From assembly GCA_039881145.1 (NCBI GenBank), contig JAYKKI010000006.1:14763001-14827000 (forward strand): DNA of 64,000 nt, in the 5' to 3' direction. The stretch's first letter is position 1. Each line of letters starts with the position of its first letter. The notes under the pieces are model-generated. The model searched no databases, was not told the origin of the DNA, and was given only the letters and a program-made list of their open reading frames with translations. This DNA comes from Druceiella hillmani. Its lineage: Eukaryota; Arthropoda; Insecta; Lepidoptera; Hepialidae. Of the stretch, positions 12,670 through 23,769 are shown piece by piece. Made by a program: the position numbers and the translations under genes.

Positions 12670-14470
12670 GCAGTTGATGTATTTATTTTAGTTATTTATC
12701 AAGTTTTATGTATAGTACATATGGCGGACTTATTGCTACATAAGCAATCCCTTCCAATCAACCATAACAATTGGTATTGAAATTTAGTTGCTAGACTGTA
12801 AGAGATTTTACAATGAAAATTATATACAATAAATTAAGTGAAGGATTTTTCGTAAGAGGTAGAGGTATATTTAGTGAGTGAATTTTCAGATTGTAGCCTA
12901 AGGTCGTGAGCTGGCAAATCTTTAAATTTGCCATTAAGATAATTTGGACTCTGGGGATTTTTTCATATATTAAAAAGAAGTTATGTATGTGAAGTTGGTA
13001 TCGATAACGGATCTTCAGCCATTTGAGAAGGGACCTGTACTCAGAAATATGATCATATTTTCTGAGGCCGAAGATATACCGGACGCATAAATATTTGAAG
13101 ATGTTCCAACTTGTACAAATATTCTTCATTAAGATCAGGATAGCACACATCTCCATAATCAATTAATGGTAATAAAAGTGTTTGACAAAGGTAGATTTTC
13201 GTTTTAGTCGGTAGAAAATTTTGAAGATGTTTCAAAGAGTTGAAAACACGATGACTAACAACATTTACTTGAGGCCGCCAACTAAGATTTTGATCAATCA
13301 GTAGGCCCAGGTTTTTAACAGTTTACGTATACGGTATTTTTGTACTAGTTAGCTCTAATTTTAGTAAACTAGGTAGGTTTACTTTAAAAAATTGTATTTA
13401 ACTACCAACGACGATAGTTTGAGACTTGCTTGGGTTAACCAAAAGACCCATTTCATGAGCCCACTGACCAATCGAAGCGAGATCTCAATAAAGATGTCGA
13501 TGGTTTTTGATAAGGAATGGAGGTCCGAACGCGCATAGATTTGTAGGTTATCAGCATAGAGATGATAATTGCTACTATAATTGCTACTAATCTTCTTAAC
13601 AATTTCATCAGTAAATACTGATAAAAGGTGAAGAGATAGAACTCCACCTTGAGGTACACCAGCTGTAAAATCAGTCCACCCAGAATACGTTTCTGACGAC
13701 TTAACACATTGCCTTAGTCCATGGAGATACGAGTTAAACCACTCAAGTGAATGTTGGTATATATTAAGATCATTTCAAGCGAGCAAGAAGAATATCGGAG
13801 TCAACACAGTTGAATGCACCGCTGGAATCAAGAAGCACAAGGACAGTGACTTGTGTATTATCCATGCCCAAGCGTATATCATCAGTAACATTAACAAGGG
13901 CAGTTGTGGTACTGTGGCCAGCTTTAAAAAAAGATTGAAGTGGATTTAAAGGTTTACGAGCATTGAACAAAGTAACGTGTTGACCATGAACAATACATTC
14001 AAAGGCTTTGGATAGAAGCGGTAGGATAGATATGAGCCGAAAATTCTTGGGTTGCGTAGTAATAATATTATAGGTATCAGTACAATATGGGTTTTTTTCC
14101 ATTCCAAAGGGAAGACAGCAGTTGCCAAAGAGGTATTAAAAATATCAGCAATGACCAGAGCCCCAATATATATTATTGGTTTAAGAGCATTCATATTTAA
14201 GCCATCAATTCCCATGGATTTGGATTTTATCGCAAGATTAGCTTTAACTTCGGACTCATAGGTATCCATTAGTGTAAATTGATGACGAAATTGGAAACGA
14301 TTCAGATGATGGTGAACATCGAGAAAATTTATAAACTTGGCATGAATGACGCACTCGAGAACGTTTGATAAAAGCGGAAGAATGGAAACGGTCTTGAAAC
14401 ATTTAGGTTGTGTGGAAGATTCACCTTCAAAGCCTGCACATACATATATGTCAGTCGAACTCACACTTGA
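12670..14470 (-). pseudogene. Non-LTR retrotransposon (LINE) reverse transcriptase remnant
   Basis: Read on the minus strand, RT blocks appear in several frames. FRLISILPLLSKAFE (about 14040) is followed by a GHSTTTALV block (about 13900), a VLVLLDSSGAF block (about 13830), a GVPQGGVLS motif (about 13640) and LYADNLQIY (about 13545). The C-terminal part follows: FLPTKTKIYLCQTLLLPLID (13220-13160) and IFGLRKYDHISEYRS (13080-13030). The catalytic YADD is YADN, and frames change repeatedly, so it is dead. An extra block resembling VSILPLLSNVLECVIHAKF (14400-14290) lies 5' of a MGIDGLNMNALKP segment (about 14220-14180) and is out of order, suggesting a second fused fragment. The 3' UTR ends near 12670 and matches the SINE tail. 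Confidence 0.8.
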
Positions 14471-15284
14471 GGATTATTTTTTCTTCCCTCTTACAATTGC
14501 TTTGTCGGGTGTGAAATAGTTGTAATTAAAAGTATTTCTTTTATACAAATGTTTCATATAAACAATATTTGTTTCTACTTTTAATTTGTCAACATTGTTG
14601 TGTTGGGTATGTAACCTTCCGCTCCATTGTTCTATTTGGAAAAATATTATCCAATTAAATATTAATTTCCTGCAGGCTAAATTAATCCCGAAGGCGAACT
14701 GCCTTCTGTTAATGTAGACATGTGTTTTATATTTGTTTCTTTTTATGGTAGATTGGTTTATATTATTTATTGAGAGAACTTGTAAAATCGGATAGGTTTG
14801 GTGGCTCGGAAATTCATAAAGAGTCGGTAAATCTATCCGCAAATAGCGGTAAAAAGATTTTAAACAAAACACCAGACGCCGTTTTTAGACGCAGTTACGC
14901 AAGCTTATAAAAGGTTCTGACGTAAATTTACTATCTTTAGGATTCTGACCCTCAGGAGAAAACTGGAATCCTTATAGGCTTACTCATGCGTCATATGACC
15001 GTCTATCACAACTGTTTTTTTTTCGCAGATCGCTATTTGTGACAAAATTTGAAATATATTTATGTATAACGTTTGGAATGTTTCTTTCGTAATGTTTACC
15101 GCCGGCGTGCGAAACTTTATTTGACGGAGGCCAAAGAAAGTTCCGCCGCCGTCAGTAAATATATTATTTCAAGATTGCCTGTTTCAAGTCTTTCCAATCT
15201 CATCCCGCCTATCTCATCCCGTATAGGCTGTAACACTCTGATGAGTCTCGAACGCACGCAGGCACGCACACGCGCACGCCTGCA

Positions 15285-15362
15285 CGCACGTACAAACACA
15301 CACACACACATACACACACACAAACACACACACATACACACACACAAACACACACACACAAA
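15285..15362. repeat. (CA)n microsatellite with CACAAA and CACATA steps
   Basis: About 75 bp of (CA)n, preceded by a CG-rich alternating segment GCACGCACACGCGCACG. Confidence 0.95.
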
Positions 15363-15904
15363 CTTATATAGGAATAATTGAAATAGATTTTTGGCAGATA
15401 TTACATAACAGCGCAAAACATTCACATAAACATTTCTAACCTTCAAAAAACTTTACTTTCAATCGTATGGGATATCAGTTGAATGCAAGAGCATTTCCAA
15501 AGTTTTTTTTTAATTTTGAAATATGGAAATGTGATGATAATCGGGAAACTGATGGGCGGTGCCACCAGCAAAATAATTTTTCAATCCTCTTTTTTAATAA
15601 ATCTATTAGCCATATTATTATTTCTATCATTTTGGTATGCTTAAGCAATTCATTATTATTTTAAATAAAACATATGATAAATAGAAATCTGTAATATATT
15701 CTGCACATTAATGTATTTAGAAATAAATACATAAATTTGAAGGTATTAGACCTTTAAATATAAACATCAAGTGGATTTCTTTATACGGTTTAAAGGATAG
15801 ATACATTTATGAGGAAGGTTAAATACTCTATTATATATGTATTTGTTATAACATTTGAAATTATGTAATGGAGAATTCACTTGTAAATATGTATTATAAA
15901 AATG

Positions 15905-15982
15905 TATACACACACATAAACACGCGCGCTCGCATGCACACACGCACGTACGCATGCGCGCACGTACGCGCGTGTGTATATA
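15905..15982. repeat. Alternating purine-pyrimidine CG/CA tract
   Basis: An almost strictly alternating run containing ACACGCGCGC, GCATGCACACACGCACG, GCGCGCACGTACGCGCG and TGTGTATATA. This composition is the classic requirement for left-handed Z-DNA. Confidence 0.85.
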
Positions 15983-17845
15983 CTATTTAGACATTTACGA
16001 GATGAATTCTTTATTTCAATTAAATTATTTACAAATATTAATATCATTTTCCTCCACGCGTTTAGCTCTAGCGTTTTCATTCAGTGTTGCTGTTTTCAAT
16101 ACTCACCGGTATCCCTGCTTTAGTGGAAATCCAAAAGAAAGGTAAAAATAATACCCATGCGGATATCCCGTTGCCCTTAGATATTAATATAAACGAATTA
16201 CAAAACGACCTTGATGCAATGTCCCAAACAAAAGAGCAAAATCTTGATTCAATTTCGCTTATCGGAAACATAACAAAAATACCTGACTTAACACGCGAAA
16301 ATGATTATAACCGCATTAATAAATAATATGCGTATGAGCCATTGTGGCCCAGCAATTACTATACCGATTACGGAAAAACTTTCGAATATTTACGAAAATC
16401 AAATTGATATCTCATTTGTCTAACTCTCCTTCAAAATCTTTTATTAAGAAAGTATTTACGAATAAAAAATGAACTATGTTTGAGATTTGCCAGAACAAAT
16501 TTCGCGATTAAATAATACAACATGTAAAATGCGTCAAACCAATTACTATAACAAATATATACACTTTACATTTTATAAGTTTACTAGTTTAGCCCGCGAA
16601 TTCGTAATCTTTGATACTTTTTTGTAATAATTTTTTGTGTGTTGTTTATTATTTTTTGTGTGTTTTGTGTGTTTTTTATATGTATATATGCATAAATTAT
16701 AATTGTAGTTTTGATGCTTTTATTGGTAAAAGCTTCTTTACTCGCTATAAATATAGTTTTATTATCTAGTGAGAATAAAATCCGCTGATTTTCCGGGTAT
16801 TCAGCTCCAAGCCACCCGACATATAGTTGACGAAAAAAACACTCTGTTATCGAATTGATTCCAACCATACTAAGCATTTATAGCTTGGAATTTCTATATT
16901 ATGAGAGTTAATGATACTTTCGCCGGCAAATGCAACTGCTTGAAAGTAAATGGAACATGTCGTCGGGATAAGCGGAATATGCACAACGGAAACACCCGCT
17001 GGCTCGTGGTAGTCCCATACCTCTCAACCTTCAGAGTCAACGAGAAATGATGGCGAGCAGCGTGAATAATGCAAGTGAATTGAATGAACGAATGTGGGTA
17101 GAGGAAAAAGCTACAAAGCAATTGAGTGTTGAATCCTTATTAATTTGTAATCGACTCCACAAACTATCGTCAAGAAGTATTTATCGAAAAGTAACTAATA
17201 AGATATTTAGTCGATAATATTAAACATGTTTAAATGAGATTTGGAAATGATTACAATTTATTCAATAAGACTAAACGACTATTTAAACTATTGGACTGTA
17301 AAATTTTTGTCTTAATAGAATTATTTTAGTTCTTAATTCTTTATTCTATATTAGCTTACAATTTATTCAATAATACTAAACTTATCGATTCTTCAATAGT
17401 GTTACGAATCTTAAACATGTTTAATTTGCTTTCTTCGTTATTTCTGAATTCTATAAACGGGGATAAAGTTATTGTATGTTCGTCTGTAGTTGTAGAATGT
17501 ACGTTAGTTACTATAAATAGTTCGTTTTAACTTATCATGAAATTAAATATTTTAATATGGATTCATTGATCCGTATATGAGATAACTGTCATTCTCCTGC
17601 TGTACTAATTCCGGCTGCGTTCACTTCATAATTTTAGTATTTGCTATTCTCGATAGAAAATCTTATGCCTTTTCAATACCAGCCAGCGCTTTATCTTCGC
17701 AGCTTACCTCATTTTCAAATTTTCTCGTAAATCTCGAAAAGACTTGATACATTGATGTTGTTGTAATTAATACATTGTATTATGATTGGTAATTATTCGT
17801 TGTTTTTTTTGTAAATAACATAGGTTTTGTATTTGTATAGGTTTA

Positions 17846-18461
17846 GGGAGGGGGAGGGGGAGGGGGAGGGGGAGGGGAAGGGGAAGGGGAAGGGGAAGGG
17901 GAAGGGGAAGGGGAAGGGGAAGGGGAAGGGGAAGGGGAAGGGGAAGGGGAAGGGGAAGGGGAAGGGGAAGGGGAAGGGGAAGGGGAAGGGGAAGGGGAAG
18001 GGGAAGGGGAAGGGGAAGGGGAAGGGGAAGGGGAAGGGGAAGGGGAAGGGGAAGGGGAAGGGGAAGGGGAAGGGGAAGGGGAAGGGGAAGGGGAAGGGGA
18101 AGGGGAAGGGGAAGGGGAAGGGGAAGGGGAAGGGGAAGGGGAAGGGGAAGGGGAAGGGGAAGGGGAAGGGGAAGGGGAAGGGGAAGGGGAAGGGGAAGGG
18201 GAAGGGGAAGGGGAAGGGGAAGGGGAAGGGGAAGGGGAAGGGGAAGGGGAAGGGGAAGGGGAAGGGGAAGGGGAAGGGGAAGGGGAAGGGGAAGGGGAAG
18301 GGGAAGGGGAAGGGGAAGGGGAAGGGGAAGGGGAAGGGGAAGGGGAAGGGGAAGGGGAAGGGGAAGGGGAAGGGGAAGGGGAAGGGGAAGGGGAAGGGGA
18401 AGGGGAAGGTGAAGGGGAAGGGGAAGGGGAAGGGGAAGGGGAAGGGGAAGGGGAAGGGGAA
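17846..18461. repeat. (GGGGAA)n purine-only satellite, about 98 units
   Basis: It starts with a few GGGGGA units, then runs from about 17874 as near-perfect GGGGAA with a single G-to-T change at 18410. One strand is pure purine. Being a hexamer it is open in every frame: Gly-Lys, Gly-Glu and Gly-Arg on the plus strand, and Leu-Pro, Ser-Pro and Phe-Pro on the minus strand. The long open frames here are therefore structural artefacts, not genes. Confidence 0.97.
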
Positions 18462-18467
18462 GATAGT

Positions 18468-18840
18468 AAAACATTCTAGAAATTGTTGTGTTTAGAATAT
18501 TTTACTAGCAAAATAGGAAAACATTTTAGAAATTGTTGTTTTTATAATGTTTTACTAGCAAAATAGGAAAACATTCTAGAAATTGTTGTTTTTATAATGT
18601 TTTACTAGCAAAATAGGAAAACATTCTAGAAATTGTTGTTTTTAGAATGTTTTACTAGCAAAATAGGAAAACATTTTAGAAATTGTTGTTTTTATAATGT
18701 TTTACTAGCAAAATAGGAAAACATTCTAGAAATTGTTGTTTTTAGAATATTTTACTAGCAAAATAGGAAAACATTCTAGAAATTGTTGTTTTTAGAATGT
18801 TTTACTAACAAAATAGGAAAACACTTTAGTAATTGTTGTT
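18468..18840. repeat. 50 bp minisatellite, about 7.5 copies
   Basis: AAAACATT starts at 18468, 18518, 18568, 18618, 18668, 18718, 18768 and 18818, an exact 50 bp period. Within a unit AAAACATTCTA is followed 15 bases on by its reverse complement TAGAATGTTTT, so single-stranded units can fold as 11 bp hairpins. The array abuts the purine tract directly. Confidence 0.95.
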
Positions 18841-18889
18841 TTTGTTTCTGTCAGCGTTTAAAACATCTCAATCGAGGCAAAAATAGGGG

Positions 18890-19910
18890 CGACAAACATT
18901 TTTTGTTTGGAAACTGCTAAAGGTTTTCCAGAACTACAAGAATAGTAAATACACCACCGGATTTGCCAAAGAATCGTGGCACTTTACTGCCATTGTCACT
19001 ACCCGTACTTTTGTATTTTTGTTTAAATAATATGTATGCAGGCGGGATTTTATAAAATTTTACTTTATATTACTATTAGCTTTAACCTATAATCTAGCTT
19101 TGCGTGATCAAAGCAGAAACTAAATATTATTAGACATCGTGGTATACTTTTAAAAATTATAAACTATATATGCATCTCAAAATTACTTTTGACGGGGATA
19201 AATTATCCTAACAGTCTGAGTAGTTTCATTCGTCACTTCATAAACCCACGCTCGCGATTTTTACCGTGTGAATTTTTAATATCGGATTGAATCGAAAAGA
19301 AATTTTGGAACAAATCTGGATCTTGAGCATTGTTTTCGTGAAAGTGCTATTTAAATCAATGGAGTATCACATTCTAACAGTTGAGTATCACATTCTAACA
19401 AACGTTTTATTTTTACCTTTTACCCCTATTGAATATTTCCAATATGTAGGAATAAATTATAATATTTTTTTTAATTTAAATCTGAAATCTAATGAAAGTC
19501 CTAAACAAATCGGTTAAACAATGTTTCCGTACTGCTCTAATAAACAGACAGATAGACAAAATTAAAAAAAAAAACAAATTTCGACTTCTCTCTGATCGCA
19601 GACATACTTACCAAATGTTTAACTTGATATCCATTATGATAAGTTTTAAGTAGTAATTTTTTATATATTCAACAATATGGCCTCTTACATTCGCCTTGTT
19701 AAATTTGTTAATTTAATTTTAATTCTGTGACATTCTGTTAGACGAACCTCTATTTATCAAAATCAGTACACACGTCGACTGCTAAGTTGTAGCCCCCCAT
19801 TTTTTCTTCTTCGTACTCGGCTAAAAAGAGCAAGACAATAGGTTCGCCGTGTATGAATACGCACATCGCAATACAATAGACTAAATGTTCTTCATCGCCG
19901 ATGCGGACAA
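18890..19910. other. AT-rich stretch, nothing recognised
   Basis: Only a small direct repeat (GAGTATCACATTCTAACA at about 19361 and 19382) stands out. The frame at 19287-19517 has no known motif. Confidence 0.4.
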
Positions 19911-19914
19911 TTTG

Positions 19915-20160
19915 ACGAATCGGGCAATCGTCTCTCTCTCTCTCTCTCTCTTGTGAGTGAATCAATATTTAAAGCTTTCATCCTATACTACTTATGAATG
20001 GAAGGTTACTTGTTTCCACTCTCTCTCTCATTGTTCACTTTATGTACACCGTTGCTAAGTATTCATTATTAAAAATAAACACATATCTGAATTGAACTAC
20101 TGCTTATCTGTTCTTATCGAAACAATCTGAATTATTTTAATAACGAATCGAGCAATCGTT

Positions 20161-20192
<32 letters not shown>

Positions 20193-20580
20193 GTGAATCA
20201 ATATTTAAAGCGTTCATCCTAATCTAATTATAAAAGGAAGGTTACTTGTTTCCACTCTCTCTCATTGTTCACTTTATGTACACCGTTACTAAGTATTCAT
20301 TGGACTGTTGCTTATCTGTTCTTATCGAAACAATCTGAATTATTTTAATGACGAATCGATCAATCGTTTCTCACTCTCTCTCTCTCTCTCTCTTGTAAGT
20401 GAATCAATATTTAAAGCGTTCATCCTAATCTAATTATAAATGGAAGGTTACTTGTTTCCACTCTCTCTCATTGTTCACTTTATGTACACCGTTGCTAAGT
20501 ATTCATTGTTAAAAATAAACATTTATCTGAATTGGACTGTTGCATATCTGTTCTTATCGAAACAATCTGAATTACTTTAA
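19915..20580. repeat. Three-copy tandem repeat (208-228 bp) with (CT)n core
   Basis: ACGAATCG starts units at 19915, 20143 and 20351. Each unit has a variable-length (CT)n, then TTGTGAGTGAATCAATATTT (TTGTAAGTG in the third), GGAAGGTTACTTGTTTCCAC and TCTTATCGAAACAATCTGAA. The middle unit lacks about 20 bp near its end. Confidence 0.92.
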
Positions 20581-20589
20581 AATACAGTA

Positions 20590-23470
20590 TTTACATTACA
20601 ATAAAGAGTAATTGGCAATGTATTCAATATATTATGGAAGCAAAAATATTGCGTTCACGAGGTCGAATATTTTTATTTGTAATTAAGAACGTCATTCCCT
20701 AAATATGGAAAATAGTGGTAAATGGATGAATTTTATTTCGTTAAAATGACCGATGAACTTAAGGTTCCATGCTTAATTCATTACATTCCCGTGTTAGTAA
20801 TTTTAAGACTCTCCAATAGTAGTTCAGAAAAGTAACAATAAAAAAGAATTCACTCCAAAAAGTAAATCAAAAATTGTTCTGAAATTAACCTCTGCTGAAA
20901 ACAACGTATAATTTCTACATACAGTGTAGGAAAATATTTCCTGTAATGTTTTCGATTTTTCAGTTAAGTGGTTTCGGAAATAATTTTTCACATTTGATAT
21001 ATATCACCAGTAGAGTTAGCTCTATTCAACGCTTCAAGTAACTGTGTCGAATCGTGCGTGTTGAGAGGAATCATCTGCAAACTATTTTGATGCAGAACTA
21101 CATCTTTCCCAGCACGAAATGGGGATCGCTTACGGAGTAGAATATATCCTGAAATTTAAGATCGTGCAGTAATAAAATACATATATGCATACATATATAA
21201 TATATACATATATTTATTTCAAGTGTATACTTTGGGAACGGACTCCAATCTATGCGCATAATACACAAAGAATCGTATATTTGGGAACATAGATTGAGAT
21301 CCATCCTCAAAGTATGTACTGTATCTCTAAAATACAATATCGAAAACTGTTACTATGTATTCCAAATACAAGAGCATTACATTACTAAAGATAACGAACG
21401 TATGCAGCAAAAATTCTATGTCTCAAACTATATACTGGACATGTCGCAAAATATGTACGTAAATACACAATTGTTTAACGCTTAATTTGAGACAACACTT
21501 GGACTACATCTTTACATCCCATCATATTGGCTAGGTGCGGACTACAGAGTGGGGGAAACGAAATCGACGGCAGCACTCATTGTAGCGGAAATGAAAATAC
21601 CTAAAGCACACCCCCGACCCTCCATACTTGCGAACCGATTTAATTACCGACACTAATACATACGTGCTCGCCTATCCATATCCGTATGTGTGTGTGCGTA
21701 AATTAATGTAGGGCTGTCAGCAATGTGCATTAATAAAATATTTACTAATTCTACATATCGGTCTCGATCGTTGGTGAGAATCGCGCCGATCGGGCGAGTT
21801 GACGCCATACGTTAGGCAACATAGATGTTTCTCTTTCTAACCAATAGTGTCGATCGAATGACTGTCTCGATAGCACGCTGGCGCTGTAGCTTTGTACTGG
21901 CGCACGCGACTTTATTATTATCTAATTGTAAAAACGTATATATGTGAATAAATATTTTACAATATACATTTAATTGTCTGAAAATTATTTGATAATAATA
22001 ATATTAAGATAACATTTCAAAAAAATGTACTTTGTATGGATCATAATTAAAATCAATTTTGTTTATTTATAAATGTAATACACTGAAATTTCCTCTCTGT
22101 TATACTTTTGACGTGATCAGAATTGCTTTATGTGAAATATATCTTAATAAACAATATAACATATCTACAGCCGACACTAAAAGAATACGTTTTCTAAACA
22201 CGTCGCGTTCAAACAAAACAATAACTTTTAAGAACAGTTTGAAATTGAAAACTGCTCAGTGACATGTTAGTTGTCGCAAAATTATAGGCACTAACGAAAT
22301 AAGTTGGTGATACAAAATAAAATTATTTACAAGAAACGAAAAAATGGAGACAAAACAATCTCCTATCAGTGATTTTATCGCTTTTTAAGCACTTGTACGC
22401 AGTGACATTGAATTACTATAAATAGTTAATTATAAACTTAAAAATGAAATATAATTAAACATTTAATTACTATAAATAGTTAATTATAATAGTAACACTG
22501 AATTACACAAGTTAAACTCAACCAAACATCGCATAATTGAACAAATCACACGGGCACGCAGCAAGCGGCAACCTAGGAACGCGTACACATGATCGTACTC
22601 ATTATCTGCGGGTGTCGCTAAATTGGCGAGGCAAGGTGAGTGTCGCTGTTAATATTCTTTGCCTAAAGTCTGTTTTCAATTATTGTCACATTAATATAAT
22701 TATTTACGCATATTGTCATTTTTATTTATGGAACCAAGTCAGTACTTAAATCTAAGATTGACATCAGAATGACGTCATGCCAGGTCACGATTTACATAAG
22801 ATTTAGATCATAGGAGAATCATTATTGGACACATTTTACGTCAGACTCAGACGTAATGAATATGACATAAGTGTAACGAAACACAGTGACGTCATAACAA
22901 GATCATAAGAAATGTCAGTTTTACATCAAATTTACATAAACATATCATCTACGTGTGACGTAAATTTTAGGTGTACTGGATAAGTTTAGGTGCACTCGAT
23001 AGTAATATTCGTGACATATTTCCTTTAAATCTATTCATCCGCTGTAGAAGACGCTTGTCCACACATATATTAACGCTGATTTTTTTATTTAAAACGTATT
23101 TAAGGAAGTTACGTGCATTGATTCTATTCATTTTTATGTACTTGTTAAAGATACTAAAGACATTTTGCTAACCAAATAAAGCTAACCAAATACTCAATCT
23201 AGACATTTACAGTCGGGATAAATTAATATTTAAAACATATAGAAATATATAGTTCTAGTATTATGTATTATTCCTACAATTTAGTATTATTCCATAAAAT
23301 ATACTGTTTTAAAAATATGTTACACAAAACACATTACTTAATATATATTATATTTAAATTGGTACATAAAAGTTTTAAGGTATTCTTAAGCTTATTATCC
23401 ATACTGGTTATATTTTCACAATTTACATCTAAATTTTGCATAATTTAGGAGATAAAACGTTTCTCTTTAC
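20590..23470. other. Stretch without a recognisable gene
   Basis: It contains a GC-richer patch at 21540-21660 and 21770-21910 and a duplicated AATTACTATAAATAGTTAAT (about 22410 and 22466). The frame at 22537-22749 contains AAGGTGAGTG, which resembles a splice donor, but I found no partner acceptor or known motif. Confidence 0.4.
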
Positions 23471-23479
23471 GAAAATGAA

Positions 23480-23760
23480 GTTTATTTCACCATTCTATGC
23501 ATATCGAGCTCTTCTTTTGATTTTTAGAATGATTCTTATCACGATAATCACATCTCATCAGTGTTCGACCTGCGATGCCGTTCTTCCAATGTTTTGATAT
23601 CTTGATAAAGCTCTGGCCTTGTTCCGTGAAGAAGCCAAGATATTTTGGGAATAAGCCAGAATGGCTACGTAAGTTAACGAGTCTTACTTTTAATGAACTT
23701 TAATGCTCATGTTACACTCCCATGTTTTTTAAAATTATCCAACGTATTGTTATTTAACAG
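23480..23760 (-). pseudogene. Remnant of an unnamed arthropod transposon ORF with an EQG motif
   Basis: On the minus strand, in more than one frame, I read NFKKHG (about 23735), then SGLFPKYLGFFTEQGQSF (about 23665-23610), ISKHWKNGIAGRT and CDYRDKNH. This order resembles a widespread arthropod ORF of the type 'FFPENLG..(S/D)EQGERFHQD...RYQGR...DYCW', which I know from repetitive predicted proteins. The match is from memory of the motif order. The fragment is short and frameshifted, and I cannot name the transposon superfamily. Confidence 0.4.
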
Positions 23761-23769
23761 TATATTTCA

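Larger units (their letters stand above)
14880..17840. other. Gene-poor stretch with short alternating repeats
   Basis: It holds the (CA)n and CG/CA tracts listed separately. Open frames at 16084-16326 (plus) and 16584-16877 and 16894-17121 (minus) have varied amino-acid composition but match nothing I know. They lack a convincing start context or splice signals, so I do not call them genes. Confidence 0.4.

Noticed and set aside
13946..14261. Plus-strand 69-residue frame opposite the LINE
   Set aside because: It is the antisense shadow of the reverse-transcriptase remnant.
16084..16326. 80-residue plus-strand frame with mixed composition
   Set aside because: No family recognised, no convincing start or splice context, and a frame of this length is expected by chance in this much DNA.
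16584..17121. Minus-strand frames containing TECFFRQLYVGWLGAEYPEN
   Set aside because: They look somewhat exon-like, but I cannot match them to a family and see no clean acceptor and donor pair in phase.
17767..18495. Two long open frames (Leu-Pro repeat on minus, Gly-Lys repeat on plus)
   Set aside because: They are forced by the stop-free GGGGAA hexamer in every frame. There is no start context, flanking coding sequence or complexity.
22537..22749. Candidate exon ending at AAGGTGAGTG (splice-donor-like)
   Set aside because: A single donor-like match without an acceptor, known domain or second exon is not enough.
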